Positions 54,391-64,000 of a stretch of DNA of 64,000 bases are shown here, piece after piece. The stretch comes from Bombardia bombarda (lineage: Eukaryota; Ascomycota; Sordariomycetes; Sordariales; Lasiosphaeriaceae). The translations under genes and the position numbers were made by a program. The stretch lies in contig JAULSR010000001.1 of the NCBI GenBank assembly GCA_030512295.1, positions 5,789,001 through 5,853,000 on the forward strand, written 5' to 3'. The notes under the pieces are model-generated. The model saw only the letters and a program-made list of their open reading frames with translations, was not told the origin of the DNA and did not search any database. Within the stretch, counting starts at the first letter, position 1. The number at the start of each line of letters is the position of its first letter.

Positions 54391-55842
54391 ATGTTCATGA
54401 CACTCAGATATGGGTCCAAGGACGACGTAGATGGTGGAATACGGTATCTCCTATCAAGCAACCGGCTTGGTCGTCCCGACGACGGCTTGTCAAGCATTGC
54501 TTGCAATGCCTGCCGTGCCAAAAAGGTAAGGTAACAATGTCTGCTTCTTGATATCATGGGGCTAATATGCCATGACAATGTGACAGCTTGGATGCAGCCG
54601 TGAGAAAGAAGGCTGTCGACGGTGCCAGCTGCGAGACATCATCTGCGAATATGAGACCAGGAGGACACGAGGGAAGAGCTTGAAATCGCGTCTGCTACCT
54701 GGAAAGCAACAGGAGGAGCAACAGCAACCTAAATCGAAAGCTGTCCAGCCTCAAATCGTCCTTGTTGGAGCTACGCGTCTTCCCTCAGCAAAAGATGATG
54801 TTCCCATTGACCCTGAGATTCTATTCTCGTCGGCTTCCATCAACAGCCCCACGGCGGGTAGGGACAACGGCGACCAAGACGAGATACTGGAGCGAGGCCA
54901 TCAGTCTTCCAAAAGCAAAGCAAGTGGGAAACATGACAGCATGAGAAAGAACCTCCCGACAGACACAAATACAACACCAGACTTGAGCACAGCCGCCTAC
55001 ACGCCTGAGCAAGCAGACGACGACATGCTCGCCGTCGACACCGATGGTCTACACAGTGATTGCAGCACACCATATGACCAGTTTGCCTACGGACCAGCAG
55101 CAATGTCGGGGCTTGATGATGGAACGGCAGCTACTTCGACCCTGATCAAACCTCACGAAATCGACCCAAGCCTCTTTTGGCCCACCGAGTTCATAGGTGA
55201 GTGAATGTCTAGCGTGGACATCCTGACCTGCCTCCTTGCACTAGACTGACTAATCACCCATCTCATTCTAGGGGCGGATGCACTTACTCTGCCCGAAGAC
55301 ATGACATGGCCCGACCCCGACAACACTGCCTTATTCGGCACCGGCAGCAGCCACAACCCGATGAACATGATCCCCCAGGTCCAGGTCCAGCCTCAAGCGC
55401 AACCATATCACCCATCCTCCTCGCCCAACCAACAACACATGCTGTCCGACGAAGACGGCCGCCTGACCAACTCAGAGTGCCGATGCATCACTATGGCACT
55501 GCAGACTCTCGAGATGGCCACGACCCTCCCAAAGACGGCCGACTGGAAGACCACCCACGAGGAGAAGCTCCACCTGCTCAGAAACGTCATCTCCCAGTGT
55601 CTCAACATCTCCCAGTGCTGCGACAGCAGCTGCATCCACAGCGACTCGAATCTCGTGACCTTGCTGCTGGTCATCTACCAGAAGCTGACCGCGCTGTTTG
55701 AGGAGCTGACGTCGTGGTGGAACCGGCATCGAGACACCGATATCAGCAGACGTGTTCCTGACGGTAATGGCAACAATATGGAGTGGGAGTCGTCGAATCT
55801 GCGGAGAAGTCTCGGATCCAAGTCTAGGAATAGCAGTCCACA

Positions 55843-55891
<49 letters not shown>

Positions 55892-56134
55892 GAACAGCAA
55901 CAACGCCAGAGACAAACGAGCATGAACACGGGCCTTTATCAGATTGACACGGTTAAGGAGCAACGTGCCGTCTTCACCACCATCATTTGCCTACAGCTGC
56001 AGCGGCTGGACATGCTGGTGTTGGAGCTCCAGCAGGCAACGGCTGCCAGGCCCGGGTGGGAATCGCATGCCGCCTTGGCTAAGGCGGTGAGCTATCGGGT
56101 TAGACAGGCGCTGGAGGGTTTGCAGGGTGTGTGA
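54391..56134 (+). CDS. Zn2Cys6 transcription factor
   Basis: Three exons, 54391-54525, 54587-55196 and 55272-56134, give 535 residues. The binuclear zinc cluster spans intron 1: CNACRAKK, then LGCSREKEGCRRCQLRDIIC, so Cys 38, 41, 48, 55, 58 and 65 give the exact C-x2-C-x6-C-x6-C-x2-C-x6-C spacing. A basic stretch RRTRGKSLKSR follows. The middle is Ser/Asp-rich. The C-terminal region (CRCITMALQTLEMATTL, CLNISQCCDSSCIHSDSNLV, TLLLVIYQKLTALFEEL) looks like the aflatoxin-regulator-type C-terminal domain, by resemblance only. A glutamine tract is encoded at 55847-55891. As a regulator near P450, SDR and acyltransferase genes it could control them; not shown by sequence. Confidence 0.9.
55847..55891 (+). 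repeat. CAG repeat encoding polyglutamine
   Basis: Fifteen Gln codons, nearly all CAG, followed by more Gln mixed with Glu and Arg, within the transcription factor. Likely length-variable between strains. Confidence 0.9.
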
Positions 56135-56398
56135 GGTACCAAGGAAAGGGAGATATAGGCAGGTATAGAGATATATAAGTTGACGGAAATAGGGGCTGGT
56201 GAAGGGTGCGGCCTAGACTGGATTCAGAGACTGGATTCAGAATTCTCCAAACAATAATATCCTGAATCTGTAACTGTCCACAATGCCGACCTCAATAAAT
56301 GACCAATATCAAGGCAGAGATCTGATAGTTAAATAAACAAAACGGGTATCATACTGCTCAACGTCCATACCGACCCCCCTTTCTATTTACCTACCTCC

Positions 56399-58041
56399 CT
56401 ATTTACACCTCGGCAAAAGCAACGGATCCCTCAACAGCCTCTCCATATCCTCCGCCCTCAGATGAACCGATATATCCACCCCATTATCCGTCCAAGCAGC
56501 AGCCTTCTTCTTCCCAATCCTCCCCTCCCCCTCCCCCTTATTCCGCATCGGCGGCGCCTCCTTAATCAAAACACACCCATCCAGATCCGGCACAACGCCG
56601 TCGGCATACCGAGCCCCAAGGCCCTCACCACCAAAGAAATCGACCTCATACAAGCCCGCCCTCGCCCACGTCGTAACCAAAATGTGCCGTCGGCCCAGAA
56701 ACCCCTGCCAGATGCGCTGCGGCGACTTCTCAAACGCAATCCCATAGAGATGAGCCGCCAGCCCGTCCCTGTCCGATGCCTTTGTGATCGTCTCGCGGAT
56801 GCGCCTCATGACTGGCTCCAGCTGCGGTTCGTTGTCGTCGTCGTCACCACCACCACCACCACCACCACCAGCAACATCCCCCCCTTTCATCTCCACATTC
56901 ACCATCAACACAGGCGACCCCACAAACCCCTCCCCCAGGCCCAGCACCGGCCGCATCCCCAGCGTCAAATCACAATGCACCATCCCTTCATCCCGCTCCA
57001 GCCCCCTTGCGCGCACAATACACGACCAGATGTGCGCAAGAACCGCATCATGCTTGCTCAGCCTCACCCCTCCTCCCCTTTTCTCCCCAGCAGCCGCCCT
57101 CCCCCACAACACATCAACCTGCGCCCTCGTCAAATGCACAATATAGCTCTCCACCGGCGCATGCACATCCCACTCCGCCCACGGCATCGGCCTTCCGCCC
57201 ACAACCGGCGCCATGTCCTCCTGCCCCTGCCCCTGCCCCTGCCCCTCAAACACCTTGGGCATATTCGACGGCCACGGCGACCCCTCGGCCTTCGCCCACC
57301 AGTCGAACCGATGCATCGGCAGGATCCTCGCCCTCTCCAAAATCTCCCCATCCGGCGTCTCAGCGTTGATATCCCCGCCGCCCGTACCAAACGCAATCGC
57401 ATCCAGCCGGGCCGGGTCGAACACCGGCGCTGCTACCGACGGAATGGGATCCCCCCCCCAGGCGACAACAAACCAGTAACACTCACGCCAGCCCAGTCCT
57501 TGACGAAGCAAACAAGAGCAGCGATGTCGGCCATGGGGTGCGCCGCCTTCACAGCCAGCACAAACCCACCACACCCAAGCTCCGTGACCTGGATCGCCAT
57601 CAGCGGCAGCGGCAGCGGCAGCGGCGTCTTCTCCTCCTGCCCCCCCGCCCCCCATCATCATCACCACCACCACCACCACCACCCGGCTCAAGCTCAGGAT
57701 GCGTCACCCCCGTCCCGGGCGAAAACACCCCCATCCCCATCCCCATCCCCGCCGCCCTACAATCCCACAGCGGCAACCTCTCCGTCCTCCCCCGCGGATA
57801 GACCTCGTCCAGCGTCACATCGCTGGTCGCCGTGACAAACTCCACGCCCGGATCCGAGGCCGTGCCAAAGTGAGCGTACACGCGCCCGAAGCGACGCGCG
57901 TGAGGGGGCAGGCCCCTGGCCTCGGGGGGTATGGTTGAGCCATCGAGAGACGTGATGGCTTTGCACTGGCCGCACCATTGCGGGTAGGCGGCGAGCGCTG
58001 TCTGGAGGGACTGACGCAAGTGGCGGGCGAGGTCGAATTTG

Positions 58042-58075
<34 letters not shown>

Positions 58076-58316
58076 CATTATTATTTATAATTTTAGGCGG
58101 GCGGTCAAACAGCCAGATGGCGTTTGTGAGGGAGAACTTGACGGTTGTTGCGTCCAGCAGTGACAGCGCTACGACGCGCTCGGCGGGAGCCGGTGTGGCG
58201 GGGAACACGCGCTCCGTGCGGGTGATTGAGACTTGGGCGGGACGAGGAGGGAACAAGGTGAATTGGTGGTGGTAAAATAAAATGGAGTATGTATCACGAT
58301 GTGAAAGGACACTCAA
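56399..58316 (-). pseudogene. BAHD-type acyltransferase with frameshifts
   Basis: The N-terminal part (minus strand, 58316 down) reads RTERVFPATPAPAERVVALS, NAIWLFDRP, LRQSLQTALAAYPQWCGQ and SDVTLDEVYPRGRTERLPLW, the start of trichothecene acetyltransferase-like proteins (PF02458). Frame is lost in a G-rich run (minus strand; C tracts 57640-57653 on plus), where one added G would continue into ELGCGGFVLAVKAAHPMADI with the catalytic HxxxD. It is lost again in a 9-G run (57451-57459), where one added G would continue into DPIPSVAAPVFDPARLDA. The C-part runs clean to 56399 with VRLSKHDAVLAHIWS and the DFGWG-like VDFFGGEGLGARYA. No in-frame ATG exists; a TAA stands directly before 58316, so a first exon is missing. 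Either pseudogene or G-run sequence errors. Confidence 0.82.
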
Positions 58317-58724
58317 TTAAGGGTTGTCTCATGTTTCTTTATACAAAGATGAACACAAATGTCATGATTAAAAGTGAATCATTCTTGTTCAAAGGAGCGC
58401 TAGATGCTGAGTGACTCTTATGTGTATGCAGCTAATCGAGGCAGGTAAGCCCGCGGTTGCGGAGGTGGTGGTGTAAAGTTGCAGCCAGGTTGATCTTTCG
58501 TGCTGTGCATAAAACAAAGGGGGCGGAGCTGCATCAGGTACTGCAAAATGCGGGAAGAAACGCTATACACAATTTCGAGGTACGGGTAAACATCGGCGTG
58601 TTATGCGAATCCAAAACGTGAGCAATAGGAACGATTCGAATTCCAATGGTATTGTAAACGCCGACCCTATGAAGTCTATGATACAGTCTCGTACACAAAA
58701 CCTTCCACCCAATCCAGTATCTAT
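58317..58724. other. intergenic, no gene seen
   Basis: Spacer between SEN2 and the acyltransferase. A missing first exon of the acyltransferase could lie here, but none could be supported. Confidence 0.45.
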
Positions 58725-61499
58725 TCACCTGTTGCGGTTGACCGAAAATCTGCGCACCATAACCTCGCGAATGGCATACTTCTTAAGAGCGGCCTCAATG
58801 CCACCCTGCCTCATGAGTTCGTCAAATACCGGTGGGGATGGGACGTCTACATAGACAAGAACCAGGCCCTTGAGCACGTGCGCCAGCACGCGATTCACGC
58901 CCATCAACCACGACCAGGACTTCTTTGCCGTGTCATGCTGGTGGTCTTTCCACAGAGAGTCCGAGAACGATGGAACAACCATAACGCCAAATTCACTGTG
59001 ATCGAACACAGGGCCACGTTGATAGAGTATGAAGTCAACCCCAAACTTTATGCCATGACGGGGAACCCATCCAAGTGAGCGAAAGTGATGATATGCCGCA
59101 TACTGCACAAGGAAGGGATCGTCAGGACGAAGGATCTCGACGGCCCGAGGAGGGAAATAAGAATGTGCTCGAAAGAGGGTAAGGAGCTGATCTGTGGGGA
59201 TGGGAGCCCGTGTGACGGGATCTACGACGGTGAGGGCTCCAAGTCCAAATGATAGGAAGAAAGCCTCCTCTGGTGCAAGCTGAAAGTGTTCCTTGTCCTT
59301 GAGCTCCCCGACGTGCGCAGAGGGCTGGATAGCAGAGTCTGTCACCGGTACAGGTGAAGGAGGTGCGGGAGCGGGTGGTGGAACCTTGGTCTCTGTTGCG
59401 GTGGTGCTCTCAATTGTGACAGGCGCAGCCAACAGAGGCCCAGTCGGCTCAGCAGCTTGAGGCACAGGAACTGTGGGAACAAAAGGAGCCGGAACAGGGG
59501 CGGTGCTTCTCGACGCAGCGACAATAGATCGGCTTGGACTGGGAGGGTCAAAATGCTGGAAGGTCGTGGACACTACTCTGGGAGAGAAACGAACACTCTT
59601 TCTGCGCTTCATTGGTGTGAGTTCCTTATGTTGAATGGGTCGGGCTTCCGTGACGCCATTAGTCGACGGTAGGGAAGGGACTGGGGAGATGGATCCATTG
59701 AGAACACCATTGATGCTGCCATTGGTGAAGGCATTCGCCTCGACACCATGGCCATTGGCGCCGTTGACAAGGGCAGGGGTTTCAAGAACTCCGTTGACAG
59801 CTTTGGCATCTTCGAGGCCATTTGCTTGTCCTTGAGTTGATGATGCTGCGGGGGTAGATTGATCGGACTCTACTGAGCTGGGCACACTGGCGTGCTTGGC
59901 CACCACAGGCTTAGGTGCGAGGTCCGCCGAGGAATTGGGTAGGGCCAAGAGCTCTGCTGGGCCAACTGGCGACTTTGATTCCTCGACATGGCCGTTTGAC
60001 AAGTTGTCTGTTGTGGACTCAACGACCGGTTCGACATGTTCGACCAACTGCCACTCGCTGATTAACTCTGCAGAGGAGTTTGGCAGCGCCAACAGTTCAG
60101 CAGGGCCAACAGGTGCCCTGGCCACTCTTGGAACCTCATCAAGGGCGGATTCAACAGGTGGCTTGATAGCAGACTCAACAAGAGACTTAACAGGAGACTG
60201 GATCTGATCGATAATTTTCCATTCCTGACCATGCCTTGCTTGTCTATCCACCAAGTCCGCTAGGGAGTTGGGGAGAGCCAGAAGTTCAGCTGGTCCAACC
60301 GGTGCCTTGGTTTCCACCTGAGCATTGTTGAAAAGAGGCTCGACAGTTTGATCATGGCCAGGTTGAACGTCAAGAGTGACGCTCGAGAGATCGTCATGCT
60401 GTTGCCTCTCCACCAAGCTCACCAGTGAGTTAGGGAGGGCTAATATTCCAGCAGGAGTAACAGGTGCCTTGAATTCCCCGAGGACGTCCGTGATTGTGTC
60501 TTTGACCAGCTCGACAATGTGCTTTACTTCCTCTGTCACACTCTCGACCACAACAGCAACAGATGCAGCTTCAGAGATCTCGGAGTCTTCGGGGAATTGG
60601 GCATCGTCAAAATACCCGCCAGTTGTAGGAGATACGGGAGGCTCGTCTTGGGCATCAACTTGCGCAAGAGGTACGGTCTCAACGGACGAAGTGCCGGCCA
60701 AAATCACGTCCTTGAAGTTGTCACCAGGGATGGTCTCTAAAATGGTGGCCTCAAGGTGCTTGGTCTGTCCGTTTGTGGTGTTGGCGTTTTGAGAATCCGT
60801 GTTTAACTCCACTTCATCCTCGACGACGACATTCTTTGGCTTCTTAACAACACACGGAGCTTCCTCAGAAGTGCCATTCACGGCAAACTCTTGAGGAAAT
60901 GGAGGCACCCCGTTCGACTGGGCTTCTTCTTGCCGCTGTCGTTCGAGGGCCTCCAGCTCGACTTTCGCTCGTTCCCACTTGAGAAGTCGCCGTTCCTCTC
61001 GACGAGCCTCGGTGTATTGTTCACTGACTTTGGAGCCCTGGGCAGCGCCGCGTCGGCTCAACTCTCGCTTAAACCAGTTCGGCTCACTGCGGCTCAGGCT
61101 GCCTTTTCCAAAGAAGCCCTGTTCCCATAAAGCACGGATGGACTTGGAGTCCTCGACATGAACAGAGTGGGTGTCGGGGTCCCAAACACCCTGATGAATC
61201 ACCGACGGCTCGGGTGCAGGTGGAAAGATGACCTGGGTCAACCAAGTGTAGACGAGGTGGAACAGCGAGATCGGGTTGCTCGGGTAGAACGAAGGAAGCG
61301 GAAATGTTCGAACAGGAACAGGGAGAGCGTAGAGCTTGTTCAGTGGTACCCTTACGGGCGCCGGCGCTTGTTCCGCGGCCTGGCCTGTTACGGCTGGTGT
61401 GCCGGCGGCGACCGGGGTGTTGCTTATCGCATGTGCGTCACCAGGCTGGCTGGGCTGTTCGCTGATTTGGGGCATCGTGACGGTCGTGGTCTCAGCCAT
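58725..61499 (-). CDS. SEN2: tRNA-splicing endonuclease subunit SEN2
   Basis: A single exon of 924 residues, about twice the usual length. The N-terminal part (residues 50-200) has LNKLYALPVPVRTFPLPSFY, VWDPDTHSVHVEDSKSIRAL and LWEQGFFGKGSLSRSEPNWF, typical of SEN2. The catalytic domain fills the last 190 residues: EEAFFLSFGLGAL, FRSLGWVPRHGIKFGVDFIL, YQRGPVFDHSEFGVMVVPS and LAHVLKGLVLVYVDVP, with the Tyr, His and Lys of the endonuclease triad near residues 826, 835 and 877. The enzyme cuts the 5' splice site of tRNA introns in the SEN complex. Between the halves lies an insert of about 550 residues that includes four copies of a PVGPAELLALPNS motif (residues 340-525) and Ser/Pro/Thr-rich sequence. 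Confidence 0.94.
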   Translation of the reverse strand: MAETTTVTMPQISEQPSQPGDAHAISNTPVAAGTPAVTGQAAEQAPAPVRVPLNKLYALPVPVRTFPLPSFYPSNPISLFHLVYTWLTQVIFPPAPEPSVIHQGVWDPDTHSVHVEDSKSIRALWEQGFFGKGSLSRSEPNWFKRELSRRGAAQGSKVSEQYTEARREERRLLKWERAKVELEALERQRQEEAQSNGVPPFPQEFAVNGTSEEAPCVVKKPKNVVVEDEVELNTDSQNANTTNGQTKHLEATILETIPGDNFKDVILAGTSSVETVPLAQVDAQDEPPVSPTTGGYFDDAQFPEDSEISEAASVAVVVESVTEEVKHIVELVKDTITDVLGEFKAPVTPAGILALPNSLVSLVERQQHDDLSSVTLDVQPGHDQTVEPLFNNAQVETKAPVGPAELLALPNSLADLVDRQARHGQEWKIIDQIQSPVKSLVESAIKPPVESALDEVPRVARAPVGPAELLALPNSSAELISEWQLVEHVEPVVESTTDNLSNGHVEESKSPVGPAELLALPNSSADLAPKPVVAKHASVPSSVESDQSTPAASSTQGQANGLEDAKAVNGVLETPALVNGANGHGVEANAFTNGSINGVLNGSISPVPSLPSTNGVTEARPIQHKELTPMKRRKSVRFSPRVVSTTFQHFDPPSPSRSIVAASRSTAPVPAPFVPTVPVPQAAEPTGPLLAAPVTIESTTATETKVPPPAPAPPSPVPVTDSAIQPSAHVGELKDKEHFQLAPEEAFFLSFGLGALTVVDPVTRAPIPTDQLLTLFRAHSYFPPRAVEILRPDDPFLVQYAAYHHFRSLGWVPRHGIKFGVDFILYQRGPVFDHSEFGVMVVPSFSDSLWKDHQHDTAKKSWSWLMGVNRVLAHVLKGLVLVYVDVPSPPVFDELMRQGGIEAALKKYAIREVMVRRFSVNRNR
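59930..60480 (-). repeat. four-copy protein repeat inside SEN2
   Basis: On the minus strand the motif (A/S)PVGPAELLALPNS appears at about 60480-60427 (variant PVTPAGILALPNS), 60315-60264, 60120-60073 and 59984-59931, spaced 142-191 bases. Each copy is followed by an acidic, Glu/Val-rich spacer of varied length. Confidence 0.9.
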
Positions 61500-63059
61500 C
61501 TTGTTTCTTCCTCATGTCGACCTGAGAAGGATGCGTTAGCCAAGACCAAGCAACCAACCACAAGCAGTCTCCACGACAAAATTGTTTGCAAAAGGTTTGC
61601 TCCAAAAGGTTTGTTCAGATACCGTTGTAGTCAAACTTGAGCCTCAGCGAGCGTCCACTGAAGGACATATTGCTCTCGGCCACAGTTATTTGGTGTCATC
61701 ATCGCAATTGGGACATGATCATGTCATATCAAGCCCATATCCCATCCCATCTGACAGGGAAAAGAAGAAAAGAGATAAAAGCGAGAGCTTGAACTTACTG
61801 TGTGGCGTGATGTCACACCCAATTAACCGACAAAAACGACAAGTAACTGACCATCCAACGTGTTGGAGGAAGGCAGATACAGCTTCAGCGAGGCATTGTG
61901 TGCTTTGAAGTCTTGTTGTCCAAAAGTCTGTTGACAGTCTGGCAAAGTTTTTGTGGCTTTAAAGGAAGAAACGGAAGAGCTCGGCCCAAGAGCGAAGTTT
62001 TGAGCTCCAAATTTTCCCAAGCCTGACTCGCAAGGCATCCATGGGCCCATCAGCCAGGTACTCCGATTGTGCATCTCTCTTATCCCAACAGTGACTAGTC
62101 CTGATTTAGGTATCCATTATACAGTTGTCAACTTGTCACAGCTTATCCGCAAACATTGTTCAACTGAGAAGTAAACATTACCTGGGCATTGAGTTTAGTA
62201 TTTACTATCCCACGTACGGGTATCGTAATGATAACGTTCCTATTCAATCTTATTTACGATTATCCAATTTGCAGCAGTCTCACTGATGGCTCTCTTTCGA
62301 TGGTACTGAGCTGTCCGTACATCAGGGCAGGTTGCACACGGTCGAACTAAATAGGGTGCACTGTTAGATTACTAACCTAGTTGATGGATTCGAAGCTCCA
62401 CCATAACGGCTAACTCCATTGCTGTGGTTGGCCGAAACCTCGGATCATCCTCGGCATCTGTTTCAACGGGTGCAGGTACACAGGTACAAGCGCAAAACCC
62501 TGGACAGTTACAAATCTGGCGCTAGTGCCTTTGCAGGCAGGATCCACAACGGGCGTGAGCTGCCAGGGCCTCATCCCAAGGGTCAGGCTTCTGCATGGCG
62601 GCAAGTTCGGGTGCTGGCGCAACTGGGTTTTTGGCGATGCTTGGCAAATGGTAACGCTACGAGCCGCTCCCCAAAGTGTGTGCGCCAGAATAATTTCCAC
62701 GCCAAAACCTTGGACAGCTAGGTTGCCTGGTAGCGGCCATTGATGGTTACAGCAACGTTGTCCAATTTGAGGTAGGTAGCTAAGTGACCTCAGCCTCACG
62801 ATGACTGGTGAGATTTGTTTTTCTTTTGTCTTGCGCCGGGGTCTTTGATGGTCGGTCGGAAAGAGCGGTGCAGCGCGAGCCAGAAGCAGCCCCCGCAAGG
62901 ATTCCGAATTCTAGCTCTCGTGAGGAAAAAGGCCGATAAATATTCTGTCTTACCCCCCCCCCCCCCCCCAGCTTCGCGCATATCACCACCTACGAGTATC
63001 TAGTGTGACTGTCGTCGCCTCTTCTTTCTCTCTCCCCCCCTTTTCTTTCTCCCAACCTG
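61500..63059. other. intergenic with C17 tract
   Basis: No supported gene. Divergent upstream region for SEN2 (minus) and the glucosyltransferase (plus). A run of 17 C lies at 62953-62969. Confidence 0.55.
62953..62969 (+). repeat. C17 homopolymer in presumed 5' leader
   Basis: Seventeen consecutive C, 90 bases before the start codon at 63060, the same distance as the C16 run before the TFIIA-like gene. Confidence 0.9.
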
Positions 63060-64000
63060 ATGGCAGTCGAACATGTCCCTATGTCGACACTAGCCCAGGG
63101 CGCGGCCTACATCTGCATAGGCTGGAGCGCTTTCATCCTTTGCGTCCAGATAATTGGCATTTACAAACTGTAAGAAATAAGAAACCCAGAGACTCAGTCG
63201 CAGCTATTTGCGCTGCCGATGTCGCTGCCGTTTTACTGACTGCCCCAGCTGGCGCCATCACTCTGCGCCGCTACCCCAGCCAGTATCCACGACCCTACGA
63301 GACGACGAGATCCCGCACATAACCGTCATAAGACCGGTCAAAGGCGTCGATGTCGGCCTCTACGAATGCCTCGCGTCGACATTCCGCCAATCCTACCCAA
63401 AATCAAAACTGACCATCCATCTCTGCGTCGCATCCACCAACGATCCAGCATACCCGCTGCTCCACCAGCTTGTCTCCGACTTTCCCGGCGTTGACGCGAA
63501 GGTGTTTGTCGAGGAGGACGACCCGTTGCTCCACGGATCCAGCGGCCATGTGAACAACCTAGGCCCGAACCCGAAAATCCGGAACATGAGTCGCGCATAC
63601 CGCGAAGCAAAGGGTGATGTCATTTGGATTGTGGACTCCAACGTGTGGGTTGCAAAACGCGCCGCCGCGCGAATGGTGGACAAGCTCTTTGGATTCCGGC
63701 CAAATGGCGTGAGGAAAACCCCTTACAAATTTGTCCACCAGCTGCCCCTCGTCGTCGACATGGAGACGTTGAAGGGCAGCAGCAGCAGCAGCGGCAGCAG
63801 CGGCGAAGCGCAGTCTCTTCTGTCGCCCAACACCAGTGGACCATACGTTGGCTCCAACGCCGATACGGAACTGGGCAAGGGGGGCCAATTGGAGCAGATG
63901 TTCATGGGTACCGGACATGCCAAATTCTACAGCGCCATCAACACGGTCGGCGTCGCGCCCTGCATCGTCGGCAAGAGCAACATGTTCCGCAAGTCCCATC
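63060..64000 (+). CDS. ceramide glucosyltransferase (GT21), 5' part
   Basis: Two exons visible, 63060-63169 and 63249 to the window end, giving about 287 residues of a longer protein. An N-terminal membrane anchor (AAYICIGWSAFILCVQIIGI) precedes the glycosyltransferase domain: HITVIRPVKGVDVGLYECLA (first Asp block), GDVIWIVDSNVWV (second Asp block), and CIVGKSNMFRKSH at the edge. Between them is a Ser/Gly-rich loop (SSSSSGSSG) found in fungal members. GT21 enzymes transfer glucose from UDP-glucose to ceramide to form glucosylceramide in the Golgi or ER. The third Asp and the QxxRW motif lie beyond the window. Confidence 0.92.

Noticed and set aside
56462..57835. 457-codon open frame on the plus strand
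   Set aside because: Antisense shadow of the acyltransferase, rich in Pro, Arg and His; the minus strand carries clear BAHD motifs.
62388..62402. GGATTCGAAGCTCC resembling a tRNA T-arm
   Set aside because: No matching acceptor, D or anticodon stems nearby.

Overview
The window reads as nuclear DNA of a filamentous ascomycete (Pezizomycotina). Evidence: short GT-AG introns of about 55-155 nt in most genes, a CON-6 conidiation protein, HET-domain proteins, a Zn2Cys6 regulator, DUF1996 and Alt a 1-like secreted proteins, and a Ty1/copia retrotransposon ruined by C-to-T/G-to-A mutation typical of repeat-induced point mutation (RIP). I cannot name the species. Exon structures were built by hand from splice signals and reading frame and are predictions.

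Layout. 1-12 kb: CON-6 protein, dienelactone hydrolase-family protein and three predicted secreted proteins (Thr/Ser-rich with a possible carbohydrate-binding tail; DUF1996; AA1-like), a small conserved protein, an orphan exon-like fragment and several copies of a short TA-flanked inverted-repeat element. 13-19.5 kb, all minus strand: TauD/TfdA-type dioxygenase, F-box protein, GH47 alpha-mannosidase. 19.8-25.2 kb: complete but dead copia element with 157-bp LTRs, 5-bp target duplication and a nested solo LTR that carries its own target duplication. 25.6-36.7 kb: HET protein, chromate transporter (convergent with it), a long HET-like membrane protein, a CorA-like membrane protein. 38-58 kb: two cytochrome P450s, a TFIIA small-subunit-like gene, tRNA-Lys(CTT), an ABC-transporter relic, an NTM1-type N-terminal methyltransferase, a frameshifted SRPK-like kinase, a short-chain dehydrogenase divergent from the second P450, a Zn2Cys6 regulator and a frameshifted BAHD-type acyltransferase. 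58.7-64 kb: tRNA-splicing endonuclease subunit SEN2 and the 5' part of a ceramide glucosyltransferase cut by the window edge.

How parts may work together. P450, SDR, regulator and acyltransferase (49.8-58.3 kb), with the P450 at 38 kb and the ABC relic at 43-44.7 kb, resemble tailoring, transport and control genes of a secondary-metabolite cluster. No backbone enzyme (PKS, NRPS, terpene synthase) is visible, and three of the genes nearby are broken, so this is either the eroded edge of a cluster or a loose set. SEN2, NTM1, TFIIA, GH47 and the glucosyltransferase are housekeeping-type genes. No CRISPR array, prophage or other prokaryotic system is present. I did not find a clearly new biological system; the best leads are the TA-flanked inverted-repeat family, the repeat-bearing insert in SEN2, the nested solo LTR, and the divergent HET-like membrane protein.
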